DNA from: Sarcocystis neurona
Lineage: Eukaryota > Apicomplexa > Conoidasida > Eucoccidiorida > Sarcocystidae
DNA: 64,000 bases
Direction: 5' to 3'
Assembly: GCA_000727475.1 (NCBI GenBank)
Contig: KL647317.1
Location: 372,001-436,000, forward strand
Below, piece by piece: positions 23,701 through 34,122 of this stretch (position 1 is its first letter; every line of letters begins with the position of its first letter). The notes beneath the pieces were generated by a model. That model saw nothing but the letters and a program-made list of their open reading frames with translations, searched no databases and was not told the DNA's origin. A program made the translations under genes and the position numbers.

Positions 23701-24780
23701 TGGAAATGTCACACGTTCGCATGCAGAGACCACTAAGTTCCTCCAGGTGACCCGCCTTTCCCATCTATGGGGGCACCGCATCTCTTCTCCTAAACCTGGT
23801 GTGGCAGGTTTTACTTTTTTTCTAACGCCATCTTGGAAGCTGAAGACGAACAACAGAAAATATGCCTGCTACATCATCTGCTGGTACTGATGTGTCTCTA
23901 GCCTCAGACGGTACGCTATTGCCTCACTGGGGGCAGACTCTTTTCAGGGGAAAGCCCATGCATTCTCAATCTTGGATCCTACGCTAGCTTCCCGCCCCCG
24001 AAGGTGACGTCAAAAAGGTCGCGACGTCGCCTACCGACAACGACCTCTACTTATACGCGAATCGCCCAACCGACACATCGTAGCCAGTTTTTTCAATCTG
24101 GAGAGTCCTGAAGGCGACACGACTCTGAAAAGTCCGTCTTTAGTTGTGCGGTAAGACAGTTTGGACAGTGTGTGTGTCGCGTACCCTTGTATATCCCCCA
24201 CAGTGTGAACGCTGCCGAGACTTCTGTGGTGCACCATTTTCATGTTAGAGAACGGGAACCGCTTGTCGGTGGAGGAATTGTTATCTTTGGCGGCTCAGCC
24301 TCCTCTGAGACGGGAGCGCAGCAGGTACACCACCGACTACGTTCTGGAGTATGGCTAGATCATTAACTCGAGAGGTCACCACAAAGTCGTAAAACGGGGG
24401 AAACGTCGCCTGCTGGGGAGGCAAGTGAAGTGCAGGACGTCTCTGCAGCTTCCCTTGCTTTCATCAAGACCATCTGCGCTCTCTGTGCGAATTCACACCT
24501 AGTGAGTTGTCCCTTTAAAGTGACTTCCTCAGTACACGACTCGCATCCCTCTTTGTACTAGTCAATTTTCCCTCTGTACATAGCATCTGTCTACGATGAC
24601 AGTGCCATAATGCACTTCTTTGTGTAGCCGCTTTGAGTTTTACTTTGCCGATGGTAGAGTGGTACACGTTCACGGTCAACTCTGGGATATCCGACAGTGC
24701 ACAGTTGAAACTGTAGCTATTACCACTTAAGATAGATTCCATTGCGGTCACGCAGACATCGCGGGCTTGGAGTCCATTTC
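17779..24780. other. Repeat-poor block with short conflicting ORFs
   Basis: No frame here passes about 200 codons. The minus frame 23285-23683 (from an internal ATG) begins with a hydrophobic leader, MQRTALCVLIGSFFCLCC, and has several cysteines, so a small secreted protein is possible. Minus 19662-20385 has two overlapping open frames of 182 and 192 codons. Plus 21636-21899 and minus 21282-21539 also read like protein over short spans. None has a supported gene model. The block may contain remnants of secreted-protein genes, but this is inference. Confidence 0.3.
23285..23683 (-). CDS. Possible small secreted Cys-containing protein
   Basis: On the minus strand, the ATG at 23683 opens a frame of about 132 codons to the stop at 23285. 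It starts MQRTALCVLIGSFFCLCC, a plausible signal sequence. Later segments include YGEQLIARVSFLENEPGDVE and a C-terminal tail with cysteines. The frame also extends 27 codons upstream to another start. There is no match to the SAG-type surface antigens I know from Eimeria. It stands alone in the repeat-poor block with no clear neighbours, and chance openness cannot be excluded. Confidence 0.25.
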   Translation of the reverse strand: MQRTALCVLIGSFFCLCCCFQSQVSWAVFRCVFVTRGAPVQTFPQGQTSPACPGLVHPSDASIAAPSHIYGEQLIARVSFLENEPGDVERIFIFSPARLVTRIGTPNQTATTTCGGRDACLADCHKTLKTSL

Positions 24781-24799
24781 GCCGTGGACATTCTGCCTT

Positions 24800-26520
24800 G
24801 CGATGCCGAGTTTTCGCGCTAGCTTGCTGAGTTGCCTTATTGGTCAGAAGACCGGGTCTACACGCTACACTCTGACCCAAAAGTGTGGTACGCCTATGTT
24901 TGGAAGCCATACAAGACCGCACAAGACTGGACTGAGATGTTCAGTAGGACGAGCAGCATCCTTTACGATGAGGATCCCTAATATGAGCTTCTGCGTAGCG
25001 CTGTTGCCAGTATCATAGTCGGTACCTCGTGCACATGGCACGTAGCAAGAGCCGATACGGTTCGGGTGTTGGTTGGTACTGCTTCAAAATGGAGGGTGCG
25101 CTGCCTTCTACTTCTCTTCGCCCGCTGTGGAAATACAGTAATTTCGACATACCCTGTACAATGTCGTAGTGATCACTCGCTGAGACCAGCGAGTTCCGGC
25201 CGAGCAGCTGCCGGCGTCGCAGAAGCGGCGAAAAAGTCAGAAAAACCCGCATTGAGCTGTGGTGTTTCTAGAACCTGCAACCGGGAGAATGGTTACCGGA
25301 CGCAGACAAGCGGTGGCGGATGATCGTCGCGTCCTTCTCAGCGTAACGCATCTGGTGGACACATGGCACTTCGAGCGCAGAAGTTTAGATGTCTCACAAC
25401 AGTGAAACACTGGAGCAGGGCACGCCAATAGGTTGCCCGGGCTCCTTGTACTTCGCCTCCTTCCCTATGGGACGCCAGGCAAGTGGCACAACGAGCGCGG
25501 CAGAAGACGTCGGCTGTGTTTCACCTTTACGGCTGAGGGATGCGATTATTTTGCCAGACCCATCCGCAACGGTAATAGGCGGCGATCGTCAAAGACGAGA
25601 AGTGTACCGTTTGACAATGGAGCGACATGCAGTGTGGCTTGTCGTATCTGAATGGTGTCTTTCGGGCGGTAAGTGCGAGTGTTTTCAAGTCGGTCGAAGT
25701 TTCCACTTGCAGCAAGATGCACAGTGATGCACGTGCATGCCTCCACAGCGCAGCATATTCTCAAACATTGTTCCTGGAATACTAGGCCATGCCGCACATA
25801 CTTCCGAACTGGGCGCACGCGACTCACCTTTCGTCGGAAGGTCTAGATACAAAAGCCCCACTGCAGTTAATCTACTACCTCGCAGCTCAAAGTGTCCCGT
25901 CCAAGACTTGTGCACGTACAAGAGAATGCCTAACGTGGCGCCGGTCATCGAATCGCCGAAGCTGCTACTCCAAGAGGCAGTACGTTTTGGACAATTCGCG
26001 GTTTCTTGCCTGATTCCGTGGGCTAGATGAAGATAAGGAAAACGGGACGCAGCATGTCTTGTCCACACGGGCGCAACATGTCCGCTCCTTTACGCGAAAC
26101 GAACCGTCTGCACGGGATGCGCGACAACTTCGACGGGGAGAAAGCGTCTGGGAGCAAAGCGAAACTGTCACGTACGAGGCTTGGCTATCAGTTGGTAACG
26201 GGCGCCGTAGAAACTTGCAAATAACATTTATAAGCGCTAGGGTTGATCCGCCTTGGATTAAGGAACTCAAAAAGCCGTACACTCTGCACACAGCCGACTA
26301 CCCCGTTCCATGTACAATATCGGCTTTACGAGCCCACGTGGAACGTTTTGTCGCATTTCACTACAAACATTGTATGCCACTTACTCGTCTAGGTGTCCCA
26401 CACTGGACAGGCCAACTGTGCTCTTGACCTGTTGGCTGGTGAACTACTACTTCGTACAGGTGTACACTGGTAAGCATACCAGTGCCTCTAGGCTCTTGGA
26501 GAACCTTATCAACTGATACC
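24800..26520 (+). pseudogene. Possible decayed ROPK-like gene
   Basis: Coding-like plus-strand pieces follow each other but are split by stops and frame changes. At about 24.83-24.98 kb a frame reads WSEDRVYTLHSDPKVWYAYV, then stops. At about 25.29-25.35 kb another frame reads EWLPDADKRWRMIVASF before a stop. At about 25.53-25.64 kb, LRLRDAIILPD followed by EVYRLTMERHAVWL resembles the intact kinase's LTLQDILLPP followed by LYLNAIFLYPPSVAYL. That frame meets a stop at about 25725 and continues to about 26030. A third frame runs on to about 26427 (ARVDPPWIKELKKPYTLHTA). The order of similar segments suggests a degraded relative of the ROPK at 16.35 kb. The spacing is larger than in that gene, and the similarity is weak and judged by eye. 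Confidence 0.3.
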
Positions 26521-28109
26521 TGCTATGGAGCTCATGCATTGCACAAAGGGGTATTTTTAATTGCAGAGGACTCTTCTGTATCGAAAGGCTACATCCTGTC
26601 ACTTGAACGTTGATCTTCGAAGAACGCGCAGAAAGACGCCGAGGTACTTCGCGGACAAGCTAAGTACAGCCACAGTAGATTCTCGTCTGCGCTGGCAAAA
26701 CTGAATGACTCCATGTAAATGGATGCACGCTAAGTGATTTTTGATTGCTGCGTTCTCAGAAACAGTCCTCTGACGCATCCGTGCTCTAAGATATTGTTGA
26801 GCAAAGACTGCTTCCAAGCAGACGACCCTCGGACCTCAGTGTTTTGGGTGTGGATTTGCTTGCGCCTCTTCGTACCAGTGGCTTTATTGTGGTAGATGGG
26901 CTGCATTCCAAAGTCGAGTGCATGGTGATACGTAGGGCACGTATGTGGTGATACAAAGGCCACGTCGTTGAGCCTACGCACTCCGATACGCACAAAAAAT
27001 TGTGCTCCTTTGCGTATGGAGCAGCCTGTCTTGAAAAGCAATTGTGCCGAGGTTTCCGCCCCGCACTCGTCAACTAAAGAGAACTCTACCGACCAGATGG
27101 GAGCTGCTTGCCACCGTGTGTCTAAATAAGGGCATATATATATATAGGCAGGCAACAACCATCCGAAGAGATTTCACCTTGCTGGTATGCTCAAGTGTCT
27201 ACGTCCATCGCTCTCTCAACTATAGCCGTAGGGTCAGAAATTCAGCTCGGGACGATTTGAACGTTAAGCACGCTCAAATCAAAAGTACGCCGGGAGTGCG
27301 CGGGCTAGTTACTACGCCGCGCTAGTTCTCCAGGCCTCCGGGGGGATGGTGAAAACGCATGCCAAGCTACCAACGCTCCCGCTTTGACTGGTAATGGTGG
27401 TGTAGCACGTGTTACCGTACGCCATTGCGCGGCTCATGCTTTTTTTCGAAAGTCTCTGCGCGAAGGTTGGCCCCAAAGCGCACACCAGATCAGTGAATGC
27501 AGTCAGTCGAATGAGGGCCAAGCTGCAGCAGAGCGCCAAGAGTACACAAGCGCCGAGCAATACGGTACATAGCTCAACAGAACGCCAGCAGCATGACGAA
27601 GGGAAAAAGATTACCTCCCACTTCGTTCCCCCGAGCACAGAACACACCGCCTCATTTTCTGCGTTCATTCCTACTTCCTGCGGTTAGCGGTCATCTCCCG
27701 TCTCGCAAATCGAATAGTCTCTCTTCGCGCATGCGTTTTCGTCTACGTCCCGAGCACGTTCGCTGCACACAACAGGCGTTGCAACACTAAAACATGCTGG
27801 TTCGTAGTGTGCTAGGTCGCACCGGCAGTCGCGCAGAGACCGATAGCAAGCTGCAGCGCCGGCAGCAAGAAGGGGGAGGCAGTACAGAAGTAGCTGAGCC
27901 ACTGCTGCTTGTCCGACGGAGCCAACGAAAGAGGTACCTCCACGCGGTGCCGTAGGAGCAGCCGACTCAGAGCAACAACGTGGCTTCAACACAAGCTGCA
28001 GAAGCGTCGCAGGACTATCCCAGCCGCAGCAGCAGCAACAGAACCACAGCCACAGAAGGACCCTGCAGCAGGAGCATCACGTCAAGCAGCAGCCTCCAAG
28101 TCGCTGCGT
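26521..28109. other. Boundary between repeat-poor and CAG-rich blocks; upstream region of the ZNF830-like gene
   Basis: It contains an (AT)n tract near 27134-27146 and short open frames on both strands (minus 27312-27668 with a hydrophobic segment, plus 27409-27687). CAG trinucleotides become frequent from about 27.8 kb. The plus frame of the next gene is already open from 27909 but has no ATG before 28110, so an upstream coding exon joined here is possible. The putative AG acceptors lie around 27960-28060. Confidence 0.3.
27134..27146. repeat. (AT)n microsatellite
   Basis: Perfect TA dinucleotide run in the gene-poor flank upstream of the ZNF830-like gene. Confidence 0.8.
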
Positions 28110-31100
28110 ATGGGTCGCCAGGAGCGCCACGTTTACATGGGCCGCGATAAGACAGTAGCAGAGGATCTGTACACCAGCAGGAATAGTAGTGGGGTGCCCA
28201 GTAATACTGACGGTAGAGGCAACCTCTTCGGCCGCGCAGCTGCGACCTCATGCGTCAGCGAAATGGAAAACCGTAAGCAGTCAGTACGGCTGCTTATGCA
28301 GAAGGAACGGGAGCGTCGCGAGCGACTGCGGCGTCAGGCGGCTGCTGTAGCTGCGTGTTCTGTTCAGCAGCAACACGAGAAGCATCAAGAGGCGGACAAA
28401 GCACCACCAGCCCTCGCACGCGAGGGGGAAGGGCTCGAGAATAAAGTGCCGTCAACGCCGTCTCCCTCGCAGCCGCTCTCTGAAGCAGGGTCAAATGCGG
28501 CGGATGGCAGCTGCGTCAGGTTTAAACAGGAGCTGCCGCCGGACTTTTTCGACGCGACTGTGTGCAGCACTCACGCTGCAGTCCTCCCTGAACTGCATTC
28601 GCACTTTGGCGTAGCCGGCTCCTCAAATGAAGCCGCCAGAGCAGCAGAGGTAGATGTGGCAGCAACCCAAGTACCAACAGGTGTAGCAGAACCCCCAGCG
28701 GCAGATGGGGAGGACGAAGGCGAGTCGGAAGCTTTGGCAGACGAAGAGGAGGGCGTGGTGTTCGAAATTGAAGAGCCCGACGCGTCTTTACTGCTGCCCA
28801 TGCATGCGCAAAGCCCTCTGGACTTTGCAGTTGCGAATTCTGTCCAGGTTGCAGAAGGGGCAACACGGGGAAGGGGAGAAACCTGTACTGAAACGCCAGG
28901 TGCGCTTCTCGAGCGGACGGGTGCCCAGCTGGCCTCTCACGCAGCCGCCGCAGCAGCAGAAAGCACGTCAGAAGCAGCAGCTGAGGCTGGGGGGCGAGCA
29001 ACAGCAGAATCAGATACAGGAACGCGGGAACAGGGACCAGAAGGAAATCCAACTAGTTCCCCTTCCGCGCCGACAGCAGCAGTGCCAGCAGCTACTACCT
29101 CACCAGTAACTGCAGCATTGCTTGCTTCTGCTACAGGCGACGAGCTGCGCTGGTATCGGCCGTTCGACACAGTGTTTCACAGGTATGTACCCTCCCGCGT
29201 GCGAGTTACCTCTGCAAGAGACGTGTGCACTGCGCTGCTGTCTTTTTCGTGGATATTGAGTGTTGGTTTTTTGTTCCGGTACTAGTTGAATACCGGCCAC
29301 GTGCTTGCACACGCATATCTGTATTGGGGAATGCGCGTTTTTGTGGTCACTGCACACAAAGCAGCGTGGTTGGGTGGAACACTCACTGCTCTCGCCCACG
29401 GTTGTGTTAAAGGAGGCAGCTCGGGTGTCAAAGGTACGCAAACAGAGTAGTTGACTTCAGTACGGGTAAAACGAATAAGAATGAAGATTTTCACGCTGCG
29501 TGTGCGGACTCGACGAGGACCATCGGAATTGCGCCGTTCTTGTTCAGATGTAAGAAGCTCTACATATTTTTCTACTGTTGTTTCGTGACAAGGCTCTTCA
29601 CGGCAGTGTGGGTACACGCGCAGCAAACCTGCCGCCTTGCTCTTCCTTCGTGTGGTCGCTGTAAGATCTCGCACCGGCACGTCCAGAGGTGCAAACATAG
29701 CTACGGAGAGTGTAGAATCGGCACTCATTTCTGCGGAGATGAACGTGTCTTTAATGGTACGCACGTATGTATGGGGCTCGTGTGTTCCTTGGACGCACGC
29801 GTGCGCACGCAGTAGATATTTTCATCGAAAGAAAAGTTGGTAGACTTTCACTGACACACGACGCGTCGGAAGCTGCCGAGGCTGCGTTTCAACTTTTCAA
29901 CAAGAGTGTCCAAGTTTGCCTTTCTGCGTGCGTTATTCTTTATGTGTTCGCGCAAGCGTGCAGCGGGGCACGCTCCCCGTGGTCTGGCACTCGACACGCA
30001 GTCCGGTATGCACCTGTACCTAGGCTCTCTCTCAAATAGAGGAGGAGGACTCTACGTCTCTGTATACAAGCCTAAAAAGACACGTCCTTCTCCGCGTACA
30101 GACGGCAGTGGCTTGTCACGGATTTTACCGGCTCGTTATCGCCGCAGCTTGTATTTTCTCTGGCACGCTTCTTTGTCCGATGCAAGATGCCTTTGCGACT
30201 CACGCAGCTGCTGCGAAGTTCTCCTGACTGCGGAGACTGCGTCCTCATGTTCGCGCAGCCGCCGGATATCCTGTTGGACGATGTAGGGGGACTACCGAAG
30301 CGCGTGTGATGACGTGTTTCATTGTGAAGTGCCCTGGAGCACGACAGAGGTGGAAGGCGGATCTGCTGTGGTACAGCTTTGCGCTGTGGCGTAGACTATG
30401 GCAGACACTGCAACACTTAAAGAGCGCTGGACCTCCTGCAGCAGTAGAGTTCTCTAGCGCAGACTGTGGAGAGCTTCCAGCGCTATGTACGTGCTGCAGC
30501 AGCTGACGCGGTATTTTTGTCGGGAGTTGCTAGTTCCACCCGGTGGTTCATCGGGTTTGCGTATCTGTGTGTGGAATTATCTTCAACTGGAGAAGTCGAA
30601 AATACGTAGTTGTCGGGACTGGTGATGCACCCCGCGTACGACCGGCGGCGCGAGATGCTTGCTGTGCGTGTTCATGCTGTTCTTGTGCACCGTTCCAGTG
30701 AGCTGCTCCACGAGGAGGAAGAGCTTGCCGAGCTGCAGCGGGAGGCGCAAGTAGCGGCGGAGAAGCGAGCAGCAGCAGCTCGTGAGGCGGCGTCAGCCGC
30801 CGCTGCTGCCGCTGTAGCTGCTGCAGCAGCTGTTGCGGGTGACACGGGCACGGGTAAGAAGAGTGAGGCGGTACCGCTCTCCAGCCTGACGAAACATCAA
30901 CTCGCAAAGAGGAGAGCAGCAGCGGAAGCGACTGCTGCGGCTGCTGCCGCGGCCGAAGCGGCAGCAGCCGCTGCTGCCGAAGCCGCGGAAAAACGTGCAG
31001 CTGCAAGTGAAGCGCTTCTCGGGAAGGCGCGAGCAGGCAAAGCAGCCAGAGACGCACAACAGAGGGACAAAAAGGCAGAAGACGCGGCTGTGCCGTGGGG

Positions 31101-33788
31101 ATTTTTTGATGACGAAGAACGGGAGGCGGCTGCTCGGGGTCTCACAGGCCCGAAGCGGTTGCAAGAGGTAATGTGTGTAGTCAGTGCTCACTTTCTGATA
31201 GTTTTTGGTGTCGCGGCGGTGGGTAATTAGGGAGGTGACCACGGAGCAGCATGCCCACAAAGGAGTTCGCATGCAGCATGTGTTCCAGAGCCGACTGGGC
31301 TGTGCTGCCTGGGCGCTACCGGCGCAGTTGGTGATAAGCGCAAGCCGAAAGCAGAGTTTTCTACGCACACACATAAAACGTAATGTTCACTTGATTGTAT
31401 GATCGCACGTCACACACACATACGGTTACGTGTACATAAATGTATACACGACCGCGTGCGACGTCCTCAGTCACTTGAAATCGTGTAGGTGTTATTTTAG
31501 GCACATTCTCACCACCTAGAGAGTGCATGTCCAGCCTCGGTTGTATGCCTAACTTTGCATATGCAGGCGTGCAGGGCTCTGCGCTTCAGTTCGTGTTACA
31601 CACGGCTGTCAATTTGTGTATGTGCCTCTCTCGCACTTGCCGAGAGTGTCGACGGTGGCGAAGAGTCGCGTATATCTTGCGAAACTAGCACGAAGCCTGC
31701 GCCCCTCTTTTGCAGCAAGTGTGTATATGATACCGGTGGCGTTATCCTAGGTTTTTTATTTTGTACCTATGTACGACTAAGGCTGATTTGCTTATCTGGC
31801 GGACGTGTTAGGCAGTTGTCTCAAGTGTTCTAGAAGTGCGACAATAATTCGCGTGTGTGCTGTTTATAGGATTGTATTCAAACTGGCATGTTACGCCGTG
31901 CGGCGCACGCGTACTTGTTGTAGGTGTTGGTCAGCCCACGCACTCACACGTACGTGTGTGTGTCCATTCGGAAGCGCATGTGTAGCATGTGCGGAGATAT
32001 GTAGCAGTCAGCACACCAAAGTGATGGCGTGACGCGGAGCGTACGTAGCCAGCCTATCCTCAAATGCGTTTTCCTCTGTGTACGCATATGTGCATCTCTG
32101 CAAAGCTGTAAGTGGTAAAGTTGTGTCATGGCGGTCAGGGTGTGGATGTGATTGAGGAATGCTTCAGCCCTGAATGAATGCATTTTTGAGCACGACTGAA
32201 TATTGTGGAACGTTCACCTTGCAACAATGAAAACGGGCTAGCAACTCGTACTGGCAGTGCTATTGCTCTTCCGGTTCTGGTAACAGCGATGGTTTGTCGG
32301 GCCTGCCGACTCTCGCAGTGGAACGGCTTCCAAACGAGGGCTGGCATTCTTTGCTTTTCTGCCGCGGAGTTATACCTGATATAGCTGAATGCCTCTTCCT
32401 TGTTGCGAATCCGTGGGCGTTGCGACTGCTTCTCGGTAGACGCCACCTCTTCGTGCGCAGGTGGTGGGCACTCTTCCAATGCAGTCGCTGCGACGGCGTA
32501 CTCACGCGTGACCCGTTAGATGGCCGTGCTGTTGGCATGCTGCGAGAGCTTTGCTGTAGCGGCTGTGGCGGTGTCGGTGTCACTTTACAAAAGTAACTGC
32601 TGCCCCAAGACAATTCCAGCATATTCTTTCGTAATACTGTGTTTTGGCGTGTCCTAAAGTTCGTGTCTTCTAATTTCTGCGGCCGCCAGCTGAACCAGAA
32701 GTTCCTCCCACTGCTGACGTGTGAGGCAGGCGGTCGTCAACGACCTTTATATGATGAACATACGGGAATAGCAACATTTTGTCGCCATGTTGCGCCGTTC
32801 GTCAACCGGGTAGCTTCGGCACGCGTCTGCTGTAGACCGGTATTGAGCTGCGGTAACGTCTTTAATGGCCGCCAGCGCCTGCGTTTAGTTGCTACTCGGT
32901 GTGATGGCTGTGTGGCTACTAATTTTTGCGCAGTTACTGAGAAGGGCAGAGGAACGTCGTCGTGACATGGCGGAGGATCTGCAGGAGCGGAAAGCCGACT
33001 GGCTCCGACACCGGGAAGACGTAAGGAGATTCGTGCACGGCGTCGAAGAACAAGTGCAGGACACCAGTGCTTATCGGTTGCGCGTTGAGCGCCTGAAACA
33101 AAAGAGGAAAGCTGCTGTGGCCGGCTTCGAGTGGAGCAGCTCTGATTATTCAGCAACACCGACGGATGCACTGAACACAAGTGTAACAACAGGTGGAGCC
33201 GCAGCACCGGCAGGCGTGGCAAAAGCTTTACAGGGGGCAGCACCGACCGTAGCAACCGGTATAGCCACAGCAAGAGAAGCAGGTGAACCAGAGGCGGCAG
33301 GAACAGAAATGGAGCAGGATTTGAAGGGAGCGATTAAAGTGAAGAAGGAGGACGTCCCTGGAAGCATTTCCGAGAAAAGCTGTTGGCCGAATCGCGGCAG
33401 CAGCGGCGCACTGCATGGCGACGATAGTGACAACCTAGTTAAACCGAATCTGACGTGCCAGCCACTCCAAACGGCGGATCCAAGCGTTGTAAAGGTGTCA
33501 CCTGGTGGAGACGCGGGGTTGCAGGCGTACACAAAACAGGGGCTTCTGATTGGGGAGCTACCTGCAGCACCAAAAGGGGACAAGCAAGCCGTACAGACCA
33601 AGCTGGAGAGGCTGCAGCAAAGGAAGGCGGAGCAGTCAGGAAGCGTGGAAGCCCGCACGTCCCCGGGTGAAGAAGAAGATAGCGGATCAGCAGAAGAGGA
33701 GGCTGAAGTTTTTTCTGGCGATGAAGATGACGATAGCGGCTGGAGAGCGAAATCGCTACTGACGCATTCCCTCGAGTCCGATATCTAA
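28110..33788 (+). CDS. ZNF830: ZNF830/CCDC16-like protein, three exons, no zinc finger seen
   Basis: Exons are 28110-29182 (donor ag|gtatgt), 30699-31167 (acceptor after a pyrimidine tract, cgttccag; donor gag|gtaatg) and 32934-33788 (acceptor preceded by a ctactaat branch-like motif). Phases 2/1 and 0/0 match, giving about 798 residues. Hallmarks in family order are an N-terminal basic segment (VRLLMQKERERRERLRRQ), LPPDFFD near residue 142 (human LPNDFF), PWGFFDDEEREAAARGL near 488 (human LPEGFFDD), a coiled coil with EDVRRFVHGVEEQVQDTSAY and RLRVERLKQKRKAA, and a C-terminus ending in an acidic stretch plus DSGWRAKSLL (human DWRVKGALL). The family is nuclear and linked to pre-mRNA splicing and cell-cycle progression. 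The expected N-terminal C2H2 finger is not visible; it may lie in an unseen 5' exon. Ala- and Glu-rich expansions enlarge the protein well beyond the human one (about 370 residues). Confidence 0.55.
29183..30698 (+). other. Intron 1 of the ZNF830-like gene
   Basis: About 1.5 kb between a gtatgt donor and a ttccag acceptor. It contains natural-looking short frames, including a possible extra exon at about 30350-30486 that would also enter in phase (AG|G TGG). If that exon is used, the downstream junction must change, so I left it out. Confidence 0.4.
31168..32933 (+). other. Intron 2 of the ZNF830-like gene
   Basis: About 1.8 kb between gtaatg and gcgcag. CAG-poor. A plus-strand frame at 32294-32596 holds two Cys-X2-Cys pairs (QCSRCDG and CCSGCGG), and the opposite strand is also open. 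I see no splice support for either, so this is read as intron, though a nested gene is not excluded. Confidence 0.4.
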
Positions 33789-34077
33789 AGGGTTTCTGCA
33801 CGTATCACAGGTCTGTGAGCACTAGGTCCGACGTGGTTTACTTATTACAAAAGCAAACACTAATCCTCCGCAAGGAGAATTAGGTATAGTGTAGCTGGCA
33901 GGTGTACAGCGGGACGTTGCTGAGCAGCGTCTATCCGTTCCTTTGAGGCGCAGAGGCCCTGATCAGGCCCTTTTGAGTGCGTGAATTGGGTTTACTACAG
34001 ACTTGTCCAGCTCTGCGCTAAGCGCGAAGAGGCTATAGAAGTCGTAAGTGGGCGTGTGTATATCTACCGCCCAACTC

Positions 34078-34122
34078 CTATATATATTGCGTATGTAATC
34101 GTGTATATATGTATATATATAG
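34078..34122. repeat. Imperfect (TA)n cluster
   Basis: Interrupted TA dinucleotide runs downstream of the ZNF830-like gene. Confidence 0.7.

Noticed and set aside
27909..28109. Start of the ZNF830-like frame at 27909
   Set aside because: The codon there is TTG, which is not expected as a start in a eukaryotic nuclear gene. The first in-frame ATG is at 28110.
30350..30486. Extra exon of the ZNF830-like gene (frame including WKADLLWYSFALWRRLWQTL, superficially like the family's zinc-finger region)
   Set aside because: It lacks the Cys and His ligands, comes after the first FFD motif, and its donor phase does not fit the next exon, whereas direct joining of 29182 to 30699 does.
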